Shown here: positions 33,046 through 44,339 of the stretch, in pieces
How the letters are laid out: the number at the start of each line of letters is the position of its first letter
How positions within the stretch are numbered: the first letter of the stretch is position 1
Source: an uncultured Alphaproteobacteria bacterium
GTDB taxonomy: Bacteria > Pseudomonadota > Alphaproteobacteria > HIMB59 > GCA-002718135
Length of the DNA: 64,000 nt
Assembly (NCBI GenBank): GCA_902612805.1
Contig: CACMEY010000001.1
Location: 1-64,000 of the forward strand
Direction: 5' to 3'
The notes under the pieces: generated by a model
The model's database searches: none
The model's input: the letters and a program-made list of their open reading frames with translations, nothing else
What the model was told of the DNA's origin: nothing
Position numbers and translations under genes: made by a program

Positions 33046-34068
33046 TTAACAATCTTTTAAATATATTGGAATTACAACACTAATATTAGTTTCCAAATTT
33101 CTACAAATGTTTTCAAAGGTATATTTATCTTTATTTTGATTTTTGTATTTTACCAGCAGATTTTCAAATATAGAATTACTTACTTTATTTTCATAAATTT
33201 TGTAATCTTCAAATTCATTTTCTTTAATTATTAGTCTTATAAGTGTTTCGTAATTTAAAATATCATCAATCAAAAAATTATTTTTTGCTTGATTGCTACT
33301 ATAAATTAATGCACCAATATTATTTTTTATATTAGAAATTTCAATTTTTCGACTTTTTGAAACTTTTGTTATAAAATCATTATAAACATCATCAACAATA
33401 TTCTGTAGGTGTTGAATTTCACCTTTTGTAGGTTTTCTATATGGATTAAACAAATCTTTTCCATCGCCAGCATTCTGGTTAAAAACTTCTATTCCGTCTT
33501 TAGTTTCAATCGATTGACCAAAGATTCCTGAAGATAAACTTATTGGATTGTCATAGTAGAACCAACTTGGCCCACTGACTCCTATACTACCGATAATAGA
33601 TCCATATGACGCGAATATCTTATCAGCTGTGGTTGCAACCCAATATCCTCCAGATGCTAAAATTTCCTTTGTATAAAAATATACTTTAGTGTTTGTGTTT
33701 TTTTTAAATTCATAAATAATTTGTTCCAACTCAGCAGTAGCACTTACTGTGCCACCTGGAGAATTAATATTTATAATTAGAGCTTTGATTTGTAGTTCTT
33801 TTAATTCCTCCAAATATGATTTTATCTGAGAAGGGTTGATGTAATCGTAAAGATTATTTCCCAATATATTACTGTTATTATTAAATATTGGCCCATCTAA
33901 ATTAATCTTAGCTATAATATTATTAGAGTTAGGTAAACCGTCAGTCATTACGAACTGTTTCTTTCTCTGTTCATTGGAAAAATGAAGTACAAAATTAATA
34001 ATTATTAAAAAAATTAATAATGCGCTCAAGAAACCAAGAGTTCTAAAAAAAACATTGAAAAATAACAT
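33046..34068 (-). CDS. sppA: S49 family signal peptide peptidase (SppA-like)
   Basis: About 340 residues from the ATG at 34068. One N-terminal membrane anchor (residues 10-30) precedes a ClpP-like domain with INSPGGTVSA, the nucleophile serine in ILASGGYWVATTADK, the GSIIGSIGV loop and a KDLFNPYRKPT segment carrying the candidate general-base lysine. It should degrade leftover signal peptides in the inner membrane. This is the single-domain SppA size. A TTG at 34077 is an alternative start. Confidence 0.83.
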   Translation of the reverse strand: MLFFNVFFRTLGFLSALLIFLIIINFVLHFSNEQRKKQFVMTDGLPNSNNIIAKINLDGPIFNNNSNILGNNLYDYINPSQIKSYLEELKELQIKALIININSPGGTVSATAELEQIIYEFKKNTNTKVYFYTKEILASGGYWVATTADKIFASYGSIIGSIGVSGPSWFYYDNPISLSSGIFGQSIETKDGIEVFNQNAGDGKDLFNPYRKPTKGEIQHLQNIVDDVYNDFITKVSKSRKIEISNIKNNIGALIYSSNQAKNNFLIDDILNYETLIRLIIKENEFEDYKIYENKVSNSIFENLLVKYKNQNKDKYTFENICRNLETNISVVIPIYLKDC

Positions 34069-34122
34069 TTTTTTCAAAATATCATAACTTTGACTAATTC
34101 GAATTTTTTTTTTGTTTTCTTC

Positions 34123-34150
34123 TTGAATAGACTTTAATAATGCTTAAATA
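34123..34150 (+). promoter_or_regulatory. Candidate groESL promoter
   Basis: TTGAAT (34123-34128) and TAAATA (34145-34150), 16 bases apart, lie immediately before the CIRCE element, which would then cover the transcription start. Weak match; judged by position. Confidence 0.4.
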
Positions 34151-34151
34151 A

Positions 34152-34178
34152 CTAGCACTCTCATAATGAGAGTGCTAA
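34152..34178 (+). promoter_or_regulatory. CIRCE operator (HrcA site)
   Basis: CTAGCACTC, nine bases, GAGTGCTAA: one base from the CIRCE consensus TTAGCACTC-N9-GAGTGCTAA. It lies 43 bases before groES, so the operon should be repressed by HrcA (gene not in window). Confidence 0.95.
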
Positions 34179-34220
34179 TAAAAAATTATTTAATTTCAAT
34201 TAGTTAACAAAAGAGGAAAT

Positions 34221-34526
34221 ATGAAATTTAGACCTTTACATGACAGAGTCTTAGTAAAAAGAGTAGACTCTGATCAAAAAACAGCAGGGGGAATAATTAT
34301 CCCTGATACAGCCCAAGAAAAACCAATGGAAGGTGAAGTATTAGAAGTTGGTTCTGGAGCAAGAGATGAAACAGGAAAACTAGTCCCTTTGGATGTCAAA
34401 AAAGGAGATAAAATACTTTTTGGAAAATGGTCTGGTACTGAGGTAAAAATGAATGGTGATGACTTTTTGATAATGAAAGAGTCTGACATCATGGGAATTA
34501 TAACTTCAGGTAAGAAAAAGAAATAG
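34221..34526 (+). CDS. groES: Co-chaperonin GroES
   Basis: 101 residues, the lid of the GroEL folding chamber. [20 protein letters not shown], the mobile loop [15 protein letters not shown] and [14 protein letters not shown] are all canonical. A GAGGAAAT ribosome site precedes the ATG. groEL follows after 21 bases. Confidence 0.97.
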   Translation: MKFRPLHDRVLVKRVDSDQKTAGGIIIPDTAQEKPMEGEVLEVGSGARDETGKLVPLDVKKGDKILFGKWSGTEVKMNGDDFLIMKESDIMGIITSGKKKK

Positions 34527-34529
34527 TAA

Positions 34530-36215
<1,686 letters not shown>

Positions 36216-36234
36216 TTATAATAAATTTTTAAAG

Positions 36235-36264
36235 AAAGGGGCAATTTATTTGCCCTTTTTTTTT
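36235..36264 (+). terminator. groESL terminator
   Basis: AAAGGGGCAA and TTGCCCTTT form a stem with a short AT loop, followed by nine T. The convergent glutathione peroxidase gene ends at this point on the other strand. Confidence 0.75.
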
Positions 36265-36799
36265 AGATTAAACGATCAATCTGATTAGTAATTTTCGAAC
36301 TGTCTGGTTTTGTCATAGAAGACCAAGATTTAATAAGATGTCCATTTCTATCAAATAAATATTTGTAAAAATTCCACTTAGGTTTTTCGTTATACTCCTC
36401 CTCAATCCATGCATAAATTGGATGAGCATTGCTTCCTTTCACATTCATTGGTGAAGAAGTAACAAAACCTACCCCATAATTAACTAAACAAATTTGTTTA
36501 ATATCCTCGGTGTCTAAGTACTCTTGATTGAAGGAATTGCTTGTTGTAGCTATTATTGTTAAATCACTATTTTTATAGTTCAAAAATAAATTTTGGAGAT
36601 CACCATACTGAGGAGTGAAACCACACCTAGAAGCCGTGTTCACTATTAAAATTGGCTTACCATCAAACTTATCTAAATTTACTTGATTGCCGTCTATATC
36701 TTCAAATGAAAAGTCGTATAAATTCACTGTTTCATTAGCTAATAATGTATTCTTTAGGTTAAGCATAATCAAAAAAACAAGTAAAAATTTAAAATTCAT
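36263..36799 (-). CDS. Exported glutathione peroxidase-family protein
   Basis: 178 residues with an N-terminal signal sequence (to about residue 21, LLA-NE). The peroxidatic residue is Cys59 in NTASRCGFTPQY, not selenocysteine; the partner Trp-Asn is in KWNFYKYLFD. It reduces peroxides in the periplasm, probably using thioredoxin-like donors. Length is typical of the BtuE/Gpx family plus a signal peptide. Confidence 0.87.
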   Translation of the reverse strand: MNFKFLLVFLIMLNLKNTLLANETVNLYDFSFEDIDGNQVNLDKFDGKPILIVNTASRCGFTPQYGDLQNLFLNYKNSDLTIIATTSNSFNQEYLDTEDIKQICLVNYGVGFVTSSPMNVKGSNAHPIYAWIEEEYNEKPKWNFYKYLFDRNGHLIKSWSSMTKPDSSKITNQIDRLI

Positions 36800-36825
36800 G
36801 TTAGTGAATAATAAATATATCGCTT

Positions 36826-37962
36826 ATGGAAACATTCAATAGCTTTACAGACCTTTTTTTTGATGTTTGGAATAACGGTGTTTTTGGCATAAATGCTACT
36901 GATATCATAGTAAGCCTTGTAATTTTCCTACTTTTTTATTTACTCAGAAGGCTTATAGCTAGATTTATTCTTAATCGATTATCAAGAATCGTATCAAGGA
37001 CATCTAATCAAATCGATGATGCTGTAATTGAAGTACTTGATGGACCATTAAAATTTCTACCTGTAGTTTTAGGTTTCTTTATAGCTTCTTCGTACTTGGA
37101 TGTTTCTGATAATAATCAAGATTTTTTAGATTTACTAAACAGATCTTTGATAACAATTTTTATATTCTGGCTATTGCATCAATTGATTATTCCATTTTCA
37201 TTTGTAATAAAAAACTTTGAGTCAAAAATTTCAAAACCTTTAGTTGATTGGACACTTAAAGGTTTAAAAATACTTGTTATTGTTCTTGGTGCTGTAGCAA
37301 TTTTAGAATTATGGGGCATAAGAGTCGGGCCAGTAATTGCAGGATTAGGATTATTTGGTGTAGCGGTTGCATTGGGTGCTCAAGATTTATTTAAAAATTT
37401 AATTAGTGGCATTATGATCCTTATGGAAAAAAGATTTACAGTTGGGGATGTAATACTAGTTTCTGGTGAAGTTGAAGGAGTTGTTGAGCAAATTGGATTT
37501 AGGTCTACTCTTGTTAGAAGATTTGATTCAACACCAGTAATGGTGCCAAACTATAAATTTGCTGAACAGTCTGTTACTAATTATACCAGAAGACATCATA
37601 GACGCATAAGATGGTTAATTGGATTAGAATACAGAACAACAATTGATCAATTAAAAAAAATTAGAGATGAGATAAATTCTTTAATTGAGAAAGATGATAA
37701 CTTTGCAAAAAATCAAAATGCAGGTTTCTATGTTCGAATAGATAGTTTTTCTGATAGTTCTATTGATATGTTAGTACAAACATTTACAGTTACGAATGAT
37801 TGGGCTGAATTTTTGAAAATTAAAGAAACTCTTGCTGTAAAAATAATTGAAATTGTTGAAAATAACGAAGCAGGTTTTGCATTTCCAAGCCAATCACTTT
37901 ATGTTGAAAAATTATCTGACGAAAAAACTGAGATTTTTAATCCTCAATCTACTAAAAAATAA
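36826..37962 (+). CDS. MscS-family mechanosensitive channel
   Basis: 378 residues with three or four membrane segments (about 20-40, 80-98, 110-130 and 145-185). The pore helix and beta domain are evident in VAVALGAQDLFKNLISGI, EKRFTVGDVILVSGEVEGVV and FRSTLVRRFDSTPVMVPN. Protects against osmotic downshock. Stop and the next start share one base (TAATG). Confidence 0.9.
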   Translation: METFNSFTDLFFDVWNNGVFGINATDIIVSLVIFLLFYLLRRLIARFILNRLSRIVSRTSNQIDDAVIEVLDGPLKFLPVVLGFFIASSYLDVSDNNQDFLDLLNRSLITIFIFWLLHQLIIPFSFVIKNFESKISKPLVDWTLKGLKILVIVLGAVAILELWGIRVGPVIAGLGLFGVAVALGAQDLFKNLISGIMILMEKRFTVGDVILVSGEVEGVVEQIGFRSTLVRRFDSTPVMVPNYKFAEQSVTNYTRRHHRRIRWLIGLEYRTTIDQLKKIRDEINSLIEKDDNFAKNQNAGFYVRIDSFSDSSIDMLVQTFTVTNDWAEFLKIKETLAVKIIEIVENNEAGFAFPSQSLYVEKLSDEKTEIFNPQSTKK

Positions 37963-38966
37963 TGAACGAAAGTAATCGTGTAATTTCTGGATCTCTTTTT
38001 ATATTAGCTAGTATTGCTGTGGCATTTATTTTAAATTTTTCTCAACCTATAATGGTTCCATTTGTTTTAGCACTGCTTTTAAGGATATTAATTGATCCAA
38101 TAATTGATTTTCAGACTATAAATCTTCGCGTTCATAGATTTATTGCAGTTTTTATAAGTATTTGTTTAATTGTACTATTATTTTCAATTATTGTACCTTT
38201 TATTGTTTCTTCAGTCGCAACATTTTTAGAGTCTGCGGATGATTATAATCAAAAGGTAATAATTCTAATAGAGGCAGTCATAATACAGCTTCAACAATTT
38301 GAAATCGATATAGATAGAGAAACAATCAGAAACACAATTGCAGACTTACCCATTACTAATTGGGCTGCAACCATATTAAGTAATAGTGCGAATTTTATTT
38401 CTAAGTTTCTTCTAGTTGTAATCATCACCCTTTTTTTATTACTTGGCACTCCTCCTAAGAATACCTCTGATGAGTGGAACGATATTATTAGATTAGTAAA
38501 AAAATATATATTTACAAAATTTTTAACATCAGCTTTTACAGGTATTGCAGCAGGATTAATTTATTGGCTATTAGGTTTAGAATTAGCTTTCATATTTGGA
38601 AGCTTGACATTTATTTTAAATTTTATTCCAGTTATTGGTTCTGTAATAGCTGTTTTACTTCCATTACCAATAGCTTTCCTTCAATATAGCGATCCAACAA
38701 TAGTTGTACTAATTATAATTTTACCTACTATTATTCATCAAATTGTCGGAAATTTTGTAGAACCAAAAATATTTGGTGAGAGTTTTGGATTACATCCAAT
38801 TACGATTATATTATCATTAATTTTCTGGGGAATGATTTGGGGGTTCATTGGAGTTCTTCTTGCAGCACCTTTAACTGCAATTATCAGAATTTCATTTGAA
38901 AGATTTGAAACAACTAAGCAAATTGCTAGGTTACTCGAAGGTAAGATTCATATTAAAGAAAGTTAA
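37962..38966 (+). CDS. AI-2E family transporter (PerM-like)
   Basis: 334 residues with about eight membrane segments. The family core is visible as FGSLTFILNFIPVIGSVIAV, HQIVGNFVEPKIFGESFGLH and WGMIWGFIGVLLAAPLTA. Members export various small molecules or ions, so autoinducer transport should not be assumed. Its TAA stop lies in a TTAA shared with the convergent recX gene. Confidence 0.87.
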   Translation: MNESNRVISGSLFILASIAVAFILNFSQPIMVPFVLALLLRILIDPIIDFQTINLRVHRFIAVFISICLIVLLFSIIVPFIVSSVATFLESADDYNQKVIILIEAVIIQLQQFEIDIDRETIRNTIADLPITNWAATILSNSANFISKFLLVVIITLFLLLGTPPKNTSDEWNDIIRLVKKYIFTKFLTSAFTGIAAGLIYWLLGLELAFIFGSLTFILNFIPVIGSVIAVLLPLPIAFLQYSDPTIVVLIIILPTIIHQIVGNFVEPKIFGESFGLHPITIILSLIFWGMIWGFIGVLLAAPLTAIIRISFERFETTKQIARLLEGKIHIKES

Positions 38967-39448
38967 CCTAATATTTTTTTACATATATCATAACTAAAAC
39001 CAGCTCTTGCCATTTTTGCTAATTTTTTTTCATAACTTTCATTTTTTTCTAACAATTTTTTTTTCTTTACAAATATTTTTGCTGACTGTAATTCCCAATC
39101 ATCGTTATCTTGTTTCATTAAATTTAAATTATTTTGAATTTGCAATTTATTCACGCCTTTTTTTATTAAGTAATTGAAAATAAAATTTTTAGATCTTCCA
39201 GAATTAGATAAAGAAAGAATTTTTGTGGAGCTATATCTATCATCATCAATAAATTTATTTTTTTCTAATTTTAAAATTATACTTTCAATAATATCTATGA
39301 GTTTTTTTTTCTCAAAATTTGTTACATTTAATCTTAAAACTTTTCTTTTAAGTACATTAACTAAATTATTCTTTGAGGAATCGTATTTGCTTAAGTAATC
39401 AACCGCGTATTTTAAGAGTTTTTGTTCGTCCACTAAATTAATATACAA
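38963..39448 (-). CDS. recX: RecX-family regulatory protein
   Basis: About 161 residues if the TTG at 39448 is the start; a GTG at 39433 is also possible and there is no ATG nearby. Three-helix RecX repeats are recognisable (KLLKYAVDYLSKYDSSKNNL, FIDDDRYSSTKI, KMARAGFSYDICKKIL), with the usual family length. It modulates RecA filaments. recA is not in the window. Confidence 0.75.
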   Translation of the reverse strand: MYINLVDEQKLLKYAVDYLSKYDSSKNNLVNVLKRKVLRLNVTNFEKKKLIDIIESIILKLEKNKFIDDDRYSSTKILSLSNSGRSKNFIFNYLIKKGVNKLQIQNNLNLMKQDNDDWELQSAKIFVKKKKLLEKNESYEKKLAKMARAGFSYDICKKILG

Positions 39449-39481
39449 ATAATTTAAATATATTAAAAGAAAACTCCTAAT

Positions 39482-40252
39482 ATGATTGAGTATAATTATC
39501 TTTGTTTTCTTACATTAGTAAAAAAAGAAGTCTTTAGGTTCTTAAAAGTTGGAATACAAACTGTGATTGGTCCAGCTATTAGCTCTTTGTTATTTCTAGC
39601 TGTTTTTAGTCTTGCTTTAGGTAGATCAGTTAATTCAATAAATGGTATTGATCTTCCTTATTTTATTGCACCTGGTTTGATAATGATGACCATGCTTCAA
39701 AACTCTTTTGCTAATTCAGCATCAAGTATTGGTCAATCAAAATTTCAAGGAAATATTGTAGACATATTAATGGCCCCATTAAATAATGTTGAGTTAGCAT
39801 TTGGTTTTATTATCGGTTCTGTTTGTAGAGGAATTGTATGTGGTATAGTTACTACCTTTGGAGTTATGATATTTGTTCCTCTAGCTGTTCACTCTTACAT
39901 TGCTTTATTATTTTTTACGTTAATGGGATGCACAATGATGGGTACTTTGGGAACAATTGTTGGCATTTGGGCAGACAAATGGGATCAACAACAAGGTATA
40001 ACTAATTTTATTGTTTTACCTCTTACTTTTTTATCAGGAACATTCTACTCAATTTCGAGACTTCCTGAATTTTGGCAGACAGTTTCCTCATTCAATCCAT
40101 TCTTCTATAATATTGATGGTTTCAGATATGCTTTTACAGGTATTTCTGATAGCTCATTAATTCAAGGATCAATCTTCTTAATAATTATTAATATTATATT
40201 AATTTTATTATGCTATTTTATGTTTCGCAAAGGATATAAAATTAAATTTTAA
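39482..40252 (+). CDS. ABC-2 type transporter permease
   Basis: 256 residues, six hydrophobic segments, with the ABC-2 signatures YFIAPGLIMMTMLQNSFANS and FIVLPLTFLSGTFYSISRLP, as in YadH/NodJ exporters. No ATPase gene is adjacent, which is unusual: such permeases normally follow their ATPase. It is two bases upstream of argD on the same strand. Confidence 0.87.
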   Translation: MIEYNYLCFLTLVKKEVFRFLKVGIQTVIGPAISSLLFLAVFSLALGRSVNSINGIDLPYFIAPGLIMMTMLQNSFANSASSIGQSKFQGNIVDILMAPLNNVELAFGFIIGSVCRGIVCGIVTTFGVMIFVPLAVHSYIALLFFTLMGCTMMGTLGTIVGIWADKWDQQQGITNFIVLPLTFLSGTFYSISRLPEFWQTVSSFNPFFYNIDGFRYAFTGISDSSLIQGSIFLIIINIILILLCYFMFRKGYKIKF

Positions 40253-40254
40253 AT

Positions 40255-41433
40255 ATGGTTAGTAAACTTTTATCAAACGTAATGCCAACTTATGGGAACA
40301 AATCTCTTGAATTTGTAAAAGGCAAAGGATGTTATTTATACTCTAGTAAAAATACAAAATATTTAGATTTTGCAAGTGGAATAGCTGTAAATTCTCTTGG
40401 TCATTGTCATCCTAAGCTTATAGAGGCACTTAATAAGCAATCGAAACAACTTTGGCATGTTTCAAACTTATATAAAATTAAAAAACAGGAACAATTTGCA
40501 AAATTACTTTGTAAAAATTCTTTTGCAGACAAAGTCTTTTTTACTAATTCAGGAGCTGAATCTATTGAATGTGGAATTAAAATAATCAGAGGATATCATT
40601 CATATTACAAGACTAACAAAACAGAGATTATTACTTTTGATGGTGCTTTTCATGGAAGAACTTATGGAGCACTTTCTGCACAAAAAAACAAAAAATACTC
40701 TAATGGTTTTGGCCCTATGCTTAGAGGGTTTAAACAAATCGAATTTAATAATGAAAAAAAATTAATATCGGCAATAAACAAAAAAACAGCTGGTATTATT
40801 ATCGAACCAATTCAGGGGGAAGGAGGAATTCGTCCTGCCAATCTAAGTTTTTTAAAATTACTAAGAAAAATCTGTAACGAAAAGAAAATCTTACTTTTTT
40901 TTGATGAGGTTCAGTGTGGATTTGGAAGATCAGGTAAATTATTTTCACATGAATGGGCAAAAATAAAACCTGATATTATGTCTGTCGCAAAAGGTATTGG
41001 ATCGGGTTTTCCACTTGGTGCTTGTATGTCAACAAACAAAGCATGTGTTGCAATGACTAAAGGTAGTCATGGATCAACTTATGGTGGTAATCCGTTAGCC
41101 ATGAGTGTAGGTTTAGAAGTCTTAAAAATTATCTCTAGTAAAACATTTCTTAACAAAGTTGATAAAACAGCGAGATATTTCTGGAAAAATTTAAAAAAAT
41201 TAGAGAATTCATCAAATATTATTTCAGAGGTTAGAGGTGCAGGACTTTTATTAGGAATTAAAACAAATATTAGCAATATAGATTTTTCTGAACAACTTAA
41301 AAAAAATAAATTACTAAATGTACCTGCTGCAGATAATACAGTAAGATTAGCCCCACCACTTATTGTATCTTATAAAGAGATTGATAAATCATTAACAATA
41401 ATTAAAAAAAGTTTAAAAGAACTATCAAGATGA
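40255..41433 (+). CDS. argD: Acetylornithine aminotransferase
   Basis: 392-residue class III PLP enzyme of arginine synthesis. FTNSGAESIECGIKI, FHGRTYGALSAQ, EPIQGEGGI, FFDEVQCGFGRSG and the PLP-lysine in SVAKGIGSGFPLGA are all in place, with HGSTYGGNPLAM after it. It overlaps argF by four bases; the pairing with argF favours ArgD over other omega-aminotransferases. Confidence 0.93.
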   Translation: MVSKLLSNVMPTYGNKSLEFVKGKGCYLYSSKNTKYLDFASGIAVNSLGHCHPKLIEALNKQSKQLWHVSNLYKIKKQEQFAKLLCKNSFADKVFFTNSGAESIECGIKIIRGYHSYYKTNKTEIITFDGAFHGRTYGALSAQKNKKYSNGFGPMLRGFKQIEFNNEKKLISAINKKTAGIIIEPIQGEGGIRPANLSFLKLLRKICNEKKILLFFDEVQCGFGRSGKLFSHEWAKIKPDIMSVAKGIGSGFPLGACMSTNKACVAMTKGSHGSTYGGNPLAMSVGLEVLKIISSKTFLNKVDKTARYFWKNLKKLENSSNIISEVRGAGLLLGIKTNISNIDFSEQLKKNKLLNVPAADNTVRLAPPLIVSYKEIDKSLTIIKKSLKELSR

Positions 41434-42326
41434 AGCATTTTATTGATATCAATAGTTTTAAAAAAAAAGAAATTGATGAAATAATTTCTCTTGCTAAGAA
41501 AATCAAAAAAAACCCAAAAAAATATACTTCTTCTTGCAAAGATAAAACTCTCGGTTTAATTTTCGAAAAACAATCACTAAGAACCAGATTAAGCTTTAAT
41601 GTAGGTATGCAAAAATTAGGAGGTTCTGTTTTAGAATTGAAAAGTAAAGATATTGGCTTTGATAATAAAAGAGAAAAAGCTGAAGATGTTCTTAATGTAT
41701 TAAGTCAATATATTGATTGCATAATGATAAGAAATAATAATCACAAACAAATAGTAAATTTAAGCAAAGAAAATATTTTGCCGATTATAAATGGTTTAAC
41801 TGAATATAGTCATCCATGCCAAATACTTGGTGATTTTTTAACTCTACAAGAGTATCTTAAAAGTATAAAAAATGTTAATATTGCTTGGATAGGTGATTAT
41901 AATAATGTCTTACGCTCTCTTATTCATCTGCAAAATATTTATAATTTCAAACTCAATTTAATCATTCCAAAAGAAATTTTTAAAAATCATAAAAAAGAGT
42001 TTCAACAATATAAAAATAAAAATTTAAACCATTTTTTTGATCCTATATTAGGTACAAAAAATTCAAATTGTATAATGACTGATGTTTGGGTTTCTATGGG
42101 TGAAAAAAATAAAAATAAAGAAAAATATTTCAAAAATTATACTGTAGATAAAAAAATTATTAGCAATGCTAAAAATAATGTAATATTTATGCACTGTTTA
42201 CCTGCAAAAAGAGGACAAGAAGTGACCTCAGAAGTTCTTGATGGAAAAAATTCTGTTGTATTAATGCAAGCAAAAAATAGAATGTACGTTCAACAAGCTA
42301 TATTAATTTATGTACTTAAAAAGTAG
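41430..42326 (+). CDS. argF: Ornithine carbamoyltransferase
   Basis: 298-residue transcarbamylase making citrulline. The carbamoyl-phosphate loop appears as EKQSLRTRLSF (the second residue is Leu rather than the usual Thr of STRTR), followed by TEYSHPCQIL, WIGDYNNVLRS and FMHCLPAKRGQEV. Length is usual for the family. It overlaps the following lipoprotein gene by 17 bases. Confidence 0.94.
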   Translation: MKHFIDINSFKKKEIDEIISLAKKIKKNPKKYTSSCKDKTLGLIFEKQSLRTRLSFNVGMQKLGGSVLELKSKDIGFDNKREKAEDVLNVLSQYIDCIMIRNNNHKQIVNLSKENILPIINGLTEYSHPCQILGDFLTLQEYLKSIKNVNIAWIGDYNNVLRSLIHLQNIYNFKLNLIIPKEIFKNHKKEFQQYKNKNLNHFFDPILGTKNSNCIMTDVWVSMGEKNKNKEKYFKNYTVDKKIISNAKNNVIFMHCLPAKRGQEVTSEVLDGKNSVVLMQAKNRMYVQQAILIYVLKK

Positions 42327-42882
42327 TTTTACCTTAATTTTATTTTTGGTGTTATCATGTCAACCAGTTGAAATATTAAGACCAATTGAAATTGATACTT
42401 CAAATCTTGATACTATTTCAATTTATTCAAAAAATATTGAAATTAATAAAAAATATAATTCTGTTTTTTCTCAAAATAATATTGAAGAACAAATCCAAAA
42501 ATCACCGATTGATGTAATTGTGGAATGGCATAACAAAAACATATTAATAATTGGAAATGAAAATAAATTAGTTATTAATATTTTAGATGCATCTATTACA
42601 AAAAATGAAATTGAGAATGTTGATGCAAAAAAGTATGAAGAAAAAACTATATATAAATATGAATTATTTTTTTTAGTTGAATATGAACTCTACGATGACA
42701 GTGGTTTTTTAAAGGCAAATACCACTGTTCAAACTTCTAGATCTACAACATCTCAAAAATATATTTCATTAAATGAAGTTGAAATAATTATTAATGAATT
42801 ATTATTAACAACAATGAAAGATTATATTAACGAAACAAAAAACCAATTATCTATTTATATGGGAGATTATCTAAGTATTTAA
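42310..42882 (+). CDS. Putative lipoprotein, unrecognised
   Basis: 190 residues with a lipoprotein signal (SSFTLILFLVLSC, lipidation Cys17). The rest is a mixed alpha/beta domain with EKTIYKYELFFLVEYELYDD resembling a strand pair. I do not recognise the family. The start overlaps argF, and the stop shares a TTAA with the convergent trkH gene. Probably a small envelope lipoprotein. Confidence 0.65.
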   Translation: MYLKSSFTLILFLVLSCQPVEILRPIEIDTSNLDTISIYSKNIEINKKYNSVFSQNNIEEQIQKSPIDVIVEWHNKNILIIGNENKLVINILDASITKNEIENVDAKKYEEKTIYKYELFFLVEYELYDDSGFLKANTTVQTSRSTTSQKYISLNEVEIIINELLLTTMKDYINETKNQLSIYMGDYLSI

Positions 42883-44327
42883 GCTTTCCAAAAATTAATA
42901 GATAATAAAACTAGTACTGTAAAAATTTCTAGTCTTCCGATAATCATTGTTAGAGATAATATCCATTTAGCTCCATTATCTAATAAAAAATAATTTCCAC
43001 TAGGCCCTATCATTTCGCCTAAACCAGGGCCAACATTTGAAATTGCAGAAGCAGCAGCTGAAAAGGCAGTTAAAAAATCTAAATTGAATAAGCTTAAACT
43101 TACTGCTGATAAAATAAATAAAAATATATACATAAAGAAAAAGCCCATAATGGAGTTATAAGTGTTTTCATTAACTGATTTCCCATTAAATCTCATCATC
43201 AATACTGCATGAGGTTGAGTCAGTTTCCTTATTTGGGTAATTGCTCCTCTAAAAAGTATTTGCAATCTAAATATTTTAATTCCTCCTGTGGTTGATCCTG
43301 CACACCCACCAATAAACATAATTATCATCATTATTACAATGCCAAAACTTCCCCAATTAGAAAAGTTACTACTAGTATAGCCGGTGCCAGTTAAAATTGA
43401 TGTAATATTAAATATAGCAATTCTAAAAGCAGAAATTGCATCTATAGATTGATTAGTAATTAGCCAAATTGTCGTTAATAAAATAATTATAAATAAAATT
43501 AGAAAGAATAATTTTATTTGATCATCTTTAAAAATAAATTTTTTTTGATTATGTAAAAATTGCAAATACAAGACAAATGGTAAACTTCCTACCAACATAA
43601 AAATAATACTTATACTTTCAATTTTAAATGAATTAAAATATGAAAATGATTCATCATAATTAGAAAATCCACCAGTTGAGATAGTAGTCATTGCATGAAT
43701 AATTGAATCAAAACCTTGCATTCCATTTACAAAATACAAAAAGGCACAAATAATTGACAATGATACGTAAAGTAGAAATAATTCAATTACAAATCGATTA
43801 ACTTTAGGAATTGTTTTTTCATAAGGATCATCATGTTCCATGTGTAGGAGTTGCATTCCTCCAATTTGTAACGTTGGCAAAATAGCCATTGCAAGAACAA
43901 TTATTCCTATACCACCAAACCATTGGAGAAGAGATCTCCAAATTAATATACCCTCTGATAAGTTTTCTAAATTATTAATTACAGTTGCACCAGTTGTAGT
44001 AATTCCACTTACTGACTCAAAAAAAGCATCTGTATATGAAAGGGAAGATGATGAATACACAAATGGAATTGCACCAAAAAGAGATATTACTAACCAAGAT
44101 GAAATTGTTAACAAAAATGCTTGCCTTATTCCAAGCTTAATATCTTTTTTTCTAAATGAAAAATATAAAATTATACCAATAAAAAATGTTATTAAGCTTG
44201 AGTAAAAAAATTGTAACCAATCATAATTACCATAATAAAGATCAAAGAACATTGGTATCAGCATTGCTACTGCTTCAATACATATCAGCATTCCAATTAT
44301 GTTTAATATCGACCTGAAGTCTCTCAT
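42879..44327 (-). CDS. trkH: Trk/Ktr-type potassium uptake permease
   Basis: 482 residues with about ten or more membrane segments and the four selectivity-filter regions: GITTTGATV, TTISTGGFSNY, SILTGTGYTSS and AISNVGPGLGEM. It takes up K+ together with a TrkA-type regulator that is not present here. ApaG lies 12 bases upstream on the same strand. Confidence 0.93.
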   Translation of the reverse strand: MRDFRSILNIIGMLICIEAVAMLIPMFFDLYYGNYDWLQFFYSSLITFFIGIILYFSFRKKDIKLGIRQAFLLTISSWLVISLFGAIPFVYSSSSLSYTDAFFESVSGITTTGATVINNLENLSEGILIWRSLLQWFGGIGIIVLAMAILPTLQIGGMQLLHMEHDDPYEKTIPKVNRFVIELFLLYVSLSIICAFLYFVNGMQGFDSIIHAMTTISTGGFSNYDESFSYFNSFKIESISIIFMLVGSLPFVLYLQFLHNQKKFIFKDDQIKLFFLILFIIILLTTIWLITNQSIDAISAFRIAIFNITSILTGTGYTSSNFSNWGSFGIVIMMIIMFIGGCAGSTTGGIKIFRLQILFRGAITQIRKLTQPHAVLMMRFNGKSVNENTYNSIMGFFFMYIFLFILSAVSLSLFNLDFLTAFSAAASAISNVGPGLGEMIGPSGNYFLLDNGAKWILSLTMIIGRLEIFTVLVLLSINFWKA

Positions 44328-44339
44328 TGTATTTGTGAA

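Noticed and set aside
43840-44205. Plus-strand open frame of 121 codons inside trkH
   Set aside because: Antisense shadow of a clearly conserved potassium transporter; composition is not coding-like.
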